A DNA stretch of 64,000 bases from Chromatocurvus sp046260765 (lineage in GTDB: Bacteria > Pseudomonadota > Gammaproteobacteria > Pseudomonadales > Halieaceae): assembly GCA_046260765.1 (NCBI GenBank), contig JBHEOO010000016.1:5906-69905 (forward strand), written 5' to 3'. Both the position numbers and the translations under genes were made by a program. The notes beneath the pieces are model-generated. The model was not told where the DNA came from. It searched no databases and worked only from the letters and a program-made list of their open reading frames with translations. This document shows, in pieces, positions 1 through 8,600 of the stretch (position 1 is its first letter; each line of letters starts with the position of its first letter).

Positions 1-911
1 GACCCAAAGAACATCTTGAACATGTCTTCGTTGAGGAAAAAGTTCACCGAGCTCTGGGCCTGCGGGTCGGTGCCGTCAAAGTCGAATATCGCTTTTGATC
101 CCTCGCGCCACATGCGGCACTTGATGCGATAGGGCCCCATCCCCATACCGTCGTCACACAGGTAATCCTCGAACTCCCGCGGTTCTTCCGGAATAAAATT
201 CTCGATGATGTGCTGCATGGCGTCGTGGTTGCGCTGCAGCATGACGTCCATGGTGCTACCCAGGACGTCATCACCAAAGCGCTCTGCAATTTCGATGCAG
301 CGCCGGGACGCCGTCTTGCAGGCAGCGACCAGGGCATTCAGGTCGAAGCGATTCCACTGCGGCGTGCGCACGTTGTGCAGTATAAGTTCGAGGATGTCTT
401 CCTGAAGAACACCCTTCTTGTACAGCTTGGTGGGCGGAATGCGAATGCCTTCCTGGAAGATGTTGGTCGCCTCGATGGGAATAGAGCCGGGAACCATACC
501 GCCGTTGTCCGACATGTGGCCGAACATGGCGCTCCAGGCGATGTGTCGACCGTCCTTGAACACCGGAACCAGCACCAGCCAGTCGGGCAGGTGGGACACC
601 GCGGCGTTGCACATGTACGGATCGTTGGTGAGGATAACGTCACCTTCCTCGATATCCGCATCGTAGACCGAGAGAAACGGCCCGATGAACGAGCCGAACT
701 GGCCCACCACCATTTTCCCCTCACGGTTGGCGATCATCGGAAAACAGTCGCCCTGCTCGCGAATGCCGGGGGACATGGCGGTACGGAACAGTACCGCGTC
801 CATTTCCACACGCGCGTTCTTCAGCGCGTTCTCGATGATATCCACAGTGACGCCGTCCACATCAACGGTATTCAGCGGCGCCGTATTGGTCTGGATGATT
901 CGTGCTCCCAT
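1..911 (-). CDS. Hydantoinase B/oxoprolinase family protein (HyuB), 3' end outside window
   Basis: Only the first 303 codons are inside the window; the gene runs off the left edge. The N-terminus (MGARIIQTNTAPLNTVDVDG) and the segments MVVGQFGSFIGPFLSVYD and NDPYMCNAAVSHLPDW match the HyuB/5-oxoprolinase beta-subunit family, whose members pair with HyuA for ATP-dependent opening of hydantoin, lactam or oxoproline rings, or for carboxylation in the acetone/acetophenone carboxylase branch. The ATG at 911 follows GGAG at 9 nt spacing and lies 13 nt after the HyuA stop, so the pair is co-transcribed and probably forms a complex. The substrate cannot be read from the sequence. Partial because of the window edge, not because of mutation. 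Confidence 0.88.
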   Translation of the reverse strand, partial: MGARIIQTNTAPLNTVDVDGVTVDIIENALKNARVEMDAVLFRTAMSPGIREQGDCFPMIANREGKMVVGQFGSFIGPFLSVYDADIEEGDVILTNDPYMCNAAVSHLPDWLVLVPVFKDGRHIAWSAMFGHMSDNGGMVPGSIPIEATNIFQEGIRIPPTKLYKKGVLQEDILELILHNVRTPQWNRFDLNALVAACKTASRRCIEIAERFGDDVLGSTMDVMLQRNHDAMQHIIENFIPEEPREFEDYLCDDGMGMGPYRIKCRMWREGSKAIFDFDGTDPQAQSSVNFFLNEDMFKMFFG

Positions 912-924
912 CGGTCTGTTCTCC

Positions 925-2985
925 TCAGGCGGCCGGGTTGATCAAGAGATTGCCGATGGTATCCACGCCTGCAGCGTAGCCCGGCAACACAACGGTGGTG
1001 GAGTCCATTTCCAGAACGATAGCTGGACCGGTAACGGTCAGTCCCTCGTGCAACTTTTCACGGCTGTAGATATTGATGTCGTGCCATTCGCCATCCACAT
1101 AGAACCGGCTCTGGTGAATAACGCAGTCCGCGAGCTTTGCTGAGGCATCACCCGCGGTGGCTGCCTCGATGGTTCGGGTGCGGGCCTTGGCGACCGCGCG
1201 GATCATCAGCACCTCGTGGCCATCGCCCAGCTTGAAGGTAAACAGCTGCTCGTGCTCGGCGTCGAAGGCGTCGGTCAACAGGCTCGCGCCCTTGCCGCGC
1301 AGTTCTTCCTCCGTGAAGTCGACCGTGATCTGGAAGGCCTGACCGACGTAGCGCAGATCGGCCTGGAAAATCACCTCCTGATCTTCCGCCGCAATACCGT
1401 CGGCGCGCAGGGAGGCGCCCGCGCGCTCCTGCAGCTCTTTCAGGTCTGCCATCAGTTTGTCGTCGGTCAGGTCTTCCGCCATCATCAGATAAGTGCGCGA
1501 GGCCTCGTCCTGCACCTGGGTGGTGGCATCCCCGTAGGCACACAGCACGCCGGGGCCCGGCGGCACGATAACCGGCCAGGCGTTGGTGAGAATGCCAAGC
1601 GAGTTGGCATGCAGCGGGCCCGCGCCGCCGAAACCCACCAGCGCGAAATCGCGCGGATCATAGCCCTGTTCCACCGACACCAGCCGCAGCGCCCCGAACA
1701 TGGATTCGTTGACGATACGGACAATGCCCTCTGCCGCCTCCATGAGCCCGATGCCCATGGCGTCAGCAACTTTCTGTACGGCTTTCACCGACGCCTCGTA
1801 GTTGATTTCCATCTTGCCGCCGAGCTGCACGTCGGCAGGCAGGTAACCCAGCACGACGTTCGCGTCACACACCGTCGGCTCCTCGCCACCTTTCATGTAG
1901 CAGGCAGGGCCGGGGACAGCGCCCGCAGACTCGGGACCCACACGCAGCGCTTTCGTGAGCTCCGGCACAAAGGCGATCGAGCCACCGCCTGCGCCAACGG
2001 TACGGACATCCACCGACGGCGCACGCACACGTACATCACCCACATAGGTTTCACGACGCACCCGCGCTTTGGAATCCTGGATCAGCGCGACATCCGTGGA
2101 CGTTCCGCCCATGTCGAAGGTAAGAATATTCTCGTAACCGGCGCGACTGCAGAAATAGATTGCCCCGGCGACACCGCCTGCAGGGCCGGACATGAGCAGG
2201 TTCACCGGCGATTCCGACGAGGCACGGGCAGAGGCAAGGCCACCGTCAGAGCGCAGAATGGATAGGTGGGTATCGCCACCCATGCGCTCCTCGAGCGCAC
2301 GCTGCAGGTTGTCGACATAACGCGCCACCTGGGGTCTCACATAGGAGTTCACTACCGTGGTCTCAGTTCGCTCGTACTCCTGCATCTCCGGCACCACATC
2401 GCTGGAGATGGAGATCGGTGTGTCGGTGAAGATCTCACTGGCAATCGCGCGTGCCTGCTCCTCGTGCTCCCGGTTGATATAGGCGTTGATAAAGCAGATT
2501 GTCAGGGCCTCGACTTCGCCGGTGGCGTGCAGTGTGCGCAGATCCTCGCGCAGGCGCTCCGCGTCCAGCGGCGTGACGACGGATCCGTCCGACGCCAGGC
2601 GCTCGTGGGCGCCGATCGTCAGTTCCAGTGGCGCCAGCAATGGACTCTTGATATAGCTTACCCAGCCGGCAAGCCCGCCCGGGCAATAGGAGCGTGCCAC
2701 CTGCAGGGTGTCCTCGTAGCCAGCGGTGGTCACAAGACCGACTTTTGCGCCGCGACCGGTCAGCACGGCATTGGTGGCAACAGTGGTGCCGTGCATCACC
2801 AGGCGGATGTCGGTCGGGTTGATGCCGGTCTCCTCACAAACGCGGGCGATCCCGTTGAGTACACCGATGGAGGAATCCTCCGGCGTAGAGGGCACCTTTG
2901 CCGTGTGAGTCTCCCCGGTCTCGTCGTTCATCAACAGAAAATCCGTGAACGTGCCGCCGACGTCGACACCCAGTCTGTAAGCCAT
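925..2985 (-). CDS. Hydantoinase A/oxoprolinase family protein (HyuA)
   Basis: 686 aa, the usual length for HyuA-type subunits. The N-terminus carries the ASKHA-fold phosphate loop (GVDVGGTFTDF, about residues 7-17) and a second nucleotide-binding segment ILTFDMGGTSTDVALI near residue 290, followed by a glycine-rich GAGGGSIAFV stretch. These are the hallmarks of the Hydant_A_N / Hydantoinase_A domains, which phosphorylate the substrate in ATP-dependent lactam or hydantoin hydrolysis. A good Shine-Dalgarno (GGAG, 9 nt from ATG) supports the start. It sits between an HMG-CoA-lyase-type gene upstream (39 nt) and HyuB downstream (13 nt). N-methylhydantoinase, 5-oxoprolinase-like and carboxylase subunits cannot be told apart by eye. 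Confidence 0.92.
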   Translation of the reverse strand: MAYRLGVDVGGTFTDFLLMNDETGETHTAKVPSTPEDSSIGVLNGIARVCEETGINPTDIRLVMHGTTVATNAVLTGRGAKVGLVTTAGYEDTLQVARSYCPGGLAGWVSYIKSPLLAPLELTIGAHERLASDGSVVTPLDAERLREDLRTLHATGEVEALTICFINAYINREHEEQARAIASEIFTDTPISISSDVVPEMQEYERTETTVVNSYVRPQVARYVDNLQRALEERMGGDTHLSILRSDGGLASARASSESPVNLLMSGPAGGVAGAIYFCSRAGYENILTFDMGGTSTDVALIQDSKARVRRETYVGDVRVRAPSVDVRTVGAGGGSIAFVPELTKALRVGPESAGAVPGPACYMKGGEEPTVCDANVVLGYLPADVQLGGKMEINYEASVKAVQKVADAMGIGLMEAAEGIVRIVNESMFGALRLVSVEQGYDPRDFALVGFGGAGPLHANSLGILTNAWPVIVPPGPGVLCAYGDATTQVQDEASRTYLMMAEDLTDDKLMADLKELQERAGASLRADGIAAEDQEVIFQADLRYVGQAFQITVDFTEEELRGKGASLLTDAFDAEHEQLFTFKLGDGHEVLMIRAVAKARTRTIEAATAGDASAKLADCVIHQSRFYVDGEWHDINIYSREKLHEGLTVTGPAIVLEMDSTTVVLPGYAAGVDTIGNLLINPAA

Positions 2986-3024
2986 GCGTTACTTCTCCTC
3001 GCTGTTATCTTTGACGGGCGGCAA

Positions 3025-3927
3025 CTATGCCGCGTTGCGGCTCAACCAGTAATGCGCGCGCCCGCCCTGGGGCGCACCGATCAGTTCGCTCACCAGCGCT
3101 ACCGATTCAAGTAAAGCAGGCATCCTGACACCGGTGGCGAACCCCATCTGCTCACAGAGCATCACAACATCCTCTGTCGCCACGTTGCCCTTGGCGCCGG
3201 GGGCGAAGGGACAGCCGCCCAGTCCACCTACCGAACTGTCAAACTGGCGCACGCCGCTTTCGATGGCGGCGAACACGTTGGCCAGGCCCATGGCACGGGT
3301 ATCATGAAAGTGGCAGGCAAGCCGCGCCGTGCCGTGAGCGACCACCAGCGCATCCATCAGGTCGCGCACCGCCGCCGGATTAGCCGCACCGATCGTGTCG
3401 GCGATAACAATCTCGTCCGCGCCCCATTCGGCCAGCTGCGCCGCCTGCGCAAGAACAATCTCCCGCGGCGTCGGTCCCTCAAACGGGCATTCAAACGCCA
3501 CAGCGAGATACGCCTGAACCCGCGCACCGTCGGCCTTGCCACGCGTAATGATTTCGCGTGCTACTGCCAGGGTCCGCTCAAGGCTCATGTTGATATTCTT
3601 GAGGTTCATGGTTTCCGTTGCGGAAACCACCACCGCCACGGTCCCGACCCCGGCGGCGCGGGCGAGCTCGTAGCCTTTCATATTCGGAATCAGCGCGCTG
3701 AGATGCACGCCATCGGCAACGTTAAGCGCTGCGATAAGATCGCCGGTACCCGCCATCTGCGGCACGGCCTTAGGCGACACAAAGCTGCCGATTTCGAGAT
3801 GCTTAAGGCCCGCACCCATGAGAGAAGACGCCAGCCGCAGGCGCTCATCGAGTGTGAGATGGCGTGACTGGCTCTGCAGTCCGTCGCGCAGACCCACCTC
3901 GTTAATGCGAATCGTCTCGCCCATCAT
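3025..3927 (-). CDS. Hydroxymethylglutaryl-CoA lyase family protein
   Basis: 300 aa TIM-barrel HMGL-like enzyme. EVGLRDGLQ near residue 10 is the metal/substrate loop, ACHFHDTRAMGLAN carries the metal-binding HxH pair, and GGLGGCPFAPGAKGNVATED contains the HMG-CoA lyase signature with its catalytic Cys. Known family reaction: retro-Claisen cleavage of a 3-hydroxy-acyl-CoA, classically HMG-CoA to acetoacetate and acetyl-CoA. Two adjacent ATGs (3927 and 3924) overlap the CoA-transferase stop, so either may be the start and translation is coupled. Next to a class III CoA-transferase it probably cleaves the thioester made by that enzyme. Leucine degradation is possible, but no liu genes are in view. 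Confidence 0.9.
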   Translation of the reverse strand: MMGETIRINEVGLRDGLQSQSRHLTLDERLRLASSLMGAGLKHLEIGSFVSPKAVPQMAGTGDLIAALNVADGVHLSALIPNMKGYELARAAGVGTVAVVVSATETMNLKNINMSLERTLAVAREIITRGKADGARVQAYLAVAFECPFEGPTPREIVLAQAAQLAEWGADEIVIADTIGAANPAAVRDLMDALVVAHGTARLACHFHDTRAMGLANVFAAIESGVRQFDSSVGGLGGCPFAPGAKGNVATEDVVMLCEQMGFATGVRMPALLESVALVSELIGAPQGGRAHYWLSRNAA

Positions 3928-5123
3928 GCAATTCTGCCCTCATCACGCAGCGCACGAATCTGCGCTTCACTATAGCCGAGTACATTTGCCAACACGCCAT
4001 CGGTGTGCTGACCCAGGAGTGGCGCGGGGGAGAAGGACTCCTCGTCTGTCCGCGACAGCTTGATGGGGTTGCCGGGGCCGCGCGTATGACTGCCATTTGG
4101 GTGATGCAGGTCCACGACCATATTGCGTGACAGCACCTGCTCGTCGGACAGGGCTTCGCCGAGGCGGTTGACCCTGGCACAGGGGATGCGCTTTTCTTCA
4201 AGGCGACGCAGCCAGTATTCCGAGGTATTGGTTTTCAGCAGTTCATTCAACTTGCCATCGATAAAATCCTTGTCGGCGAGACGCCCGGGCTGGGTCTTGT
4301 ACTTCTCGTCACGGAAGGGCTCGAAGTCGACCACCTCCAGCAGGTTGTCCCAGAAGCTGTCGAAAATCACCGCGATAATGATGTGGCCGTCAGAGGTGCG
4401 GTAGCTGTTGTAGGGCACGTGCACGAAATGGCTGTTGCCAATGGGTGCGGGCTCGTCACCGGAGAGGAAATGCATGGTGGCCATATAGTTCAGCATGGAA
4501 ATCTGGCAGTCGAGCATGGAGATATCCACGTGCTGGCCCTTGCCGCTGCGCTCGCGTTCGTAGAGTGCCGCCATGACACCCATTGCGCCGAACATGCCAC
4601 CACCGAGATCGCCAATGGGAATACCCGCGCGGGTCGGATGTTCGGAATCCACACCGGTAATCGACATGCCGCCACCCAGTGCCTGAACCACCTGATCAAA
4701 GGCGGGGCGCTGAAAATTGGGGCCGGCGGAACCAAAGCCGCTGATGGAGCAGGTAATAATGCGCGGATTGATGTCGGACAGGAATGGGTAACTGATTTTC
4801 AGCTTGTCGGCGACCCCGGCGCTGAAATTCTCGATGACGATGTCGGCGGATCGCGCCAGGTCGTAAAAAACAGCGAGACCTTCCTCGCTCTTGAGATCGA
4901 TAGCAACACTCTGCTTGTTTCGGTTCAGCGTGATGTAATAGGCCCCCTGGCCATCCAGGGAATTGGCGGGGTCCGTCGCCAACAGCTTGCGCGTGCCCTC
5001 GCCCTTGAGCGGTTCCACCTTGATGGTCTCCGCTCCGAGGTCCGCCAGAATCATCGCACCATAAGGTCCCGAGAGCATATGGGTGAGATCCAGAACCCGC
5101 AATCCCGCCAATGGTTTCGCCAT
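3924..5123 (-). CDS. CaiB/BaiF (class III) CoA-transferase
   Basis: 399 aa from the ATG at 5123, which has AGGAGAG 7 nt upstream; an in-frame extension to 5192 lacks a ribosome-binding site and was rejected. The N-terminus (LRVLDLTHMLSGPYGAMIL, then GAETIKVEP) is the standard CaiB/BaiF opening. The family aspartate that forms the acyl anhydride is probably the D in DISMLDCQ. Class III enzymes move CoA between carboxylates such as succinate and hydroxy-dicarboxylates. This is the first gene of an operon with an HMG-CoA-lyase-type enzyme and HyuAB, suggesting activation of a branched hydroxy-acid before cleavage. A succinate:hydroxymethylglutarate-type activity is a reasonable guess, not a demonstrated one. 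Confidence 0.9.
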   Translation of the reverse strand: MAKPLAGLRVLDLTHMLSGPYGAMILADLGAETIKVEPLKGEGTRKLLATDPANSLDGQGAYYITLNRNKQSVAIDLKSEEGLAVFYDLARSADIVIENFSAGVADKLKISYPFLSDINPRIITCSISGFGSAGPNFQRPAFDQVVQALGGGMSITGVDSEHPTRAGIPIGDLGGGMFGAMGVMAALYERERSGKGQHVDISMLDCQISMLNYMATMHFLSGDEPAPIGNSHFVHVPYNSYRTSDGHIIIAVIFDSFWDNLLEVVDFEPFRDEKYKTQPGRLADKDFIDGKLNELLKTNTSEYWLRRLEEKRIPCARVNRLGEALSDEQVLSRNMVVDLHHPNGSHTRGPGNPIKLSRTDEESFSPAPLLGQHTDGVLANVLGYSEAQIRALRDEGRIA

Positions 5124-5228
5124 GAACACCCTCTCCTGTAAGCGCAAAAAACGACTGCTACTACTACGCTTGCAGGATATGTGCCACAGCAACCCCCACC
5201 GCAGCCCTCACCGCAACAACAGAAAAAC

Positions 5229-5257
5229 CGTTAAAAAACAGTACTGTTACACACCAA
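5229..5257 (-). promoter_or_regulatory. Candidate promoter with palindromic operator for the CoA-transferase/HyuAB operon
   Basis: On the minus strand TTGGTG (5257-5252) and TTAACG (5234-5229) are separated by exactly 17 nt, about 105 nt upstream of the CoA-transferase ATG. The spacer contains a perfect 12-bp palindrome, AACAGTACTGTT (5237-5248), the position where a repressor such as a TetR- or GntR-type dimer could bind. The -10 is a weak match, and no regulator gene is in the window, so this is a suggestion only. Confidence 0.3.
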
Positions 5258-5286
5258 ACCACGTGCAGCCACGCCTGATGCCCACA

Positions 5287-5353
5287 AGCACCATCACTTT
5301 CTGTTTCAAAGTGAATGCCCTTCTTTCACTTTGAAACAGAAAGTGACGGTGCT
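5287..5353. repeat. Long inverted repeat (29-bp arms, 9-nt loop)
   Basis: Arms 5287-5315 and 5325-5353 are reverse complements apart from one mismatch (5293/5347), with a 9-nt loop. Each arm also contains a smaller imperfect palindrome (CACTTT...AAAGTG, 7-nt centre), so alternative folds exist. The element starts 10 nt beyond the DUF1244 stop codon and lies upstream of the candidate promoter of the next operon. No U-tract follows on either strand, so it is not a textbook intrinsic terminator. A transcript-end stabiliser, a terminator of another kind or a small mobile palindromic element all fit. Confidence 0.75.
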
Positions 5354-5362
5354 AACTCCCAA

Positions 5363-5665
5363 TCAGACGTCCTGCGTGCCCCCAGACACCGCCCGCTGAT
5401 CCACCGTCGCCGGCACCTGATACCTTGCCTTCCACTCGGCATAGGGCATACCGTAGATACGTTCACGCGCCTCGGCATCCTCCAGCGTCACGCCCTGGTC
5501 CTCCGCCGCGGCGCGGTACCACTTCGACAGGCAATTACGGCAGAAGCCGGCGAGATTCATCAGGTCGATATTCTGCACATCCTTGCGGCTGTCCAGGTGC
5601 TCGATAAGCCGCCTGAAAACCGCGGCTTCGATATCGCGTTGGTGCTGTGTGTCGTCTCCCATCAT
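5363..5665 (-). CDS. DUF1244 domain-containing protein
   Basis: 100 aa from the ATG at 5665, which has AGGAGA about 6 nt upstream; longer in-frame starts would run back into dnaE. The block NLAGFCRNCLSKWY, with two cysteines, followed by the motif around YGMPYAEWK, is the conserved core of the small all-helical DUF1244 family found in proteobacteria. Function is unknown. It follows the dnaE stop by 13 nt and so is probably the last gene of the lpx-dnaE transcript, directly before a long hairpin. The CxxC-like pair could bind metal, but this is speculative. Confidence 0.85.
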   Translation of the reverse strand: MMGDDTQHQRDIEAAVFRRLIEHLDSRKDVQNIDLMNLAGFCRNCLSKWYRAAAEDQGVTLEDAEARERIYGMPYAEWKARYQVPATVDQRAVSGGTQDV

Positions 5666-5678
5666 ATGCCATCTCCTG

Positions 5679-8600
5679 TCATGCAAATACCAGCCTGACG
5701 TTAGCGCTGCCAAGGCGCGCCCGCAAGGTTTCGAGAAGATCCTCGGTGGGCCGGACCTGCCAGGCCTTGCCAAAAATCAGCGGCGCTCGGATTCCGCCGC
5801 TGCAGTACAGCAGCCTGACCGGACATTCACCGGGTGTCGCGCCAAGGGCCTGGGCCAGAAAGTCACCGAAGGCATCATCCAGCGCGCCGCCATGCACCTC
5901 AAGTGTCAGCTCCTTGGCGAGCCGTTCACGCTCCTCGGCGAGACTGCGGATGCCGGTGGCACGCATCACCAGGGCGCCATTGTTGAAATCATCCTGGGCA
6001 ATACGCCCCTCAGCCACAACAATCGCATCCTTGACCAGCACATTGCGACAGTCACTGTAGGTTTCCGCAAAAGCCGTCAGCTCAATACGCGCGCTGCGAT
6101 CGTCCACCACCGCGATCGCCATGGTACCGCGGGCGGTTTTCACCGTTCGCAGGGAGATAACGAGTCCCGCGAGACGCTGGGTGCCCTTGCCGTCCGCCCG
6201 CATATCGACGATGCGTACCGGCGCCATGCGCCGCACTTCCGTTTCGTATTCGTCTATCGGGTGCCCGGTGACATACAGACCCAGGGTTTCCTTTTCACCG
6301 CTGAGGCGCTCTCGATCCGACCAGGGGCGAACGTCGCGAAACCCCGCGTAGGGATCGCCGGCAGCGGCGTCGGCCGTGACCACGGATTCACCGAACAGGT
6401 CGAGCATGCCGGCGTCGCGATTGGCGGCATTCTGCTCGGCAGCGCGGAGCGCATCGTCGATGCTGGCCATCAGAATCCAGCGCGCAACCTCGAGTGAATC
6501 GAAAGCGCCGGCGCGCGCCAGCGCCTCGATGGCACGACGATTCACTTTGCGCGGGTCGGTGCGCGCGCAGAAATCGAACAGGTCGGTGAAGTGACCGTCG
6601 CCCTCGCGGGCAGCAAGCAGCAGTTCGATGGGTCCCTCACCGAGGCCCTTTATCGCCCCCAGCCCGTAGACAATCTCGCGTCGCGCATTGACGGTGAAGC
6701 GATACTCACCCTCGTTGACATCGGGCAGCTTGACCGTGAGGCCCATGCGCCGGGCTTCCTCGATCAGCACCACCACCTTGTCGGTGTTCTGCATTTCCGA
6801 ACTCATGACCGCCGCCATGAATGCCGCGGGATAATGGGTTTTCAGCCACGCCGTCTGGTAAGACACCAGCGCATAGGCAGCGGAGTGGGACTTGTTGAAA
6901 CCGTAGCCGGCGAACTTTTCCACCAGGTCGAAAATGCGCGTGGCGAGATCCGCGTCAATCCCGCGCCCCGCCGCACCCTGCGCGAATACCTCGCGCTGCT
7001 TGGCCATTTCCTCGGGCTTCTTTTTGCCCATGGCGCGGCGCAGCAGATCGGCTTCTCCCAGGCTGTAGCCCGCCAGCTCCTGGGCGATCTGCATGACCTG
7101 TTCCTGGTACAGGATGATGCCGTAGGTGGGCTCAAGGATTGGCTTCAGACAATCGTGCTGATAGCTGTGATCCGGGTAGGCTATGGCCTCGCGCCCATGC
7201 TTGCGGTTGATGAAGTTGTCGACCATTCCCGACTGCAGCGGCCCCGGGCGGAACAGCGCGACCAGCGCAATGATATCCTCAAAGGAATCCGGTTTCAGCC
7301 GCGCAATAAGTTCCTTCATGCCGCGGGATTCCAGCTGGAACACCGCCGTGGTCTCGGCCTGCTTGAGCAGATCAAATGTGGGACTGTCGTCGAGGGGGAG
7401 CTGTTCGATCTCAAGCGGCGTCTCGCCCAGACCCGCGCGCTCGTCGTTGATGATGCGCACGGCCCAGTCGATGATGGTCAGCGTGCGCAGGCCGAGGAAG
7501 TCAAACTTCACCAGACCGGCGTCCTCGACATCGCCCTTGTCGTATTGCGTGACCAGACCGCCACCGCTCTCGTCGCAGAACAGCGGCGAGAAATCGGTAA
7601 TCCGCGCCGGGGCGATCACCACGCCACCGGCATGCTTGCCGACGTTTCGGGTCAGACCTTCCAGGCGCTCCGCCATGTCCCAGATTTCCTGGGCCTGCGG
7701 ATCCTCGGCGAGAAATTCGCGCAGCGTCTCTTCCTGGTCCAGCGCCTTGCCGAGGGTCATTCCCACTTCAAAGGGAATCATCTTGGACAATCTGTCGGCG
7801 AGCCCGTAGGGTTTGCCCTGCACCCGCGCCACGTCGCGCACCACGGCCTTGGCGGCCATGGTGCCGAAGGTGATGATCTGCGAGACGGCTTCGCGACCGT
7901 ACTTCTCGGCCACGTAATCGATTACCCGGTCGCGCCGCTCCATGCAGAAGTCAACATCAAAATCGGGCATGGACACCCGCTCTGGATTCAGGAACCGCTC
8001 GAACAGCAAGTCGTACTGCAGGGGATCGAGGTCCGTGATCTCGAGTGCATACGCCACCAGCGAGCCGGCACCCGAACCGCGCCCGGGACCCACCGGAATG
8101 CCGTTCTGCTTGGCCCAGCGGATAAAGTCCATCACGATCAGAAAATAGCCGGGAAATCCCATCTGAATGATGGTGTCCAGTTCGAAATCGAGGCGCTGCC
8201 GATAGGCAGCCACGGTATCCGGTTCCGCATCAATTCCCAGCTTTACCAGCCGCTCATCCAGCCCCTCATGCGACAGGCGCCGGAAATAGGCCTCCATGCC
8301 CAGATCCTTGGGTACCGGATAATCCGGCAGGCAGGGCTGCCCCAGGGTCAGGACGAAATTGCAGCGCACGGCGATACAGACAGAGTTCTCTATGGCCTCC
8401 GGCAGATCAGAAAACAGCTCTGCCATTTCCTGTGGCGAGCGCAGGTACTGTTGATCGGAGTAGCGGCGCGCCCGGCGCGGATCGTCCAGCGTACGACTCT
8501 CGCCTATGCAGACCCGTGCTTCATGGGCCTCGAACTCGTCACTCTTCAGAAAACGCACATCGTTGGTGGCAACGACCGGACAGGCCCGCACCGCCGCCAG

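Noticed and set aside
1216..3114. Long plus-strand ORFs opposite hyuA
   Set aside because: Same shadow effect; HyuA on the minus strand has complete motifs.
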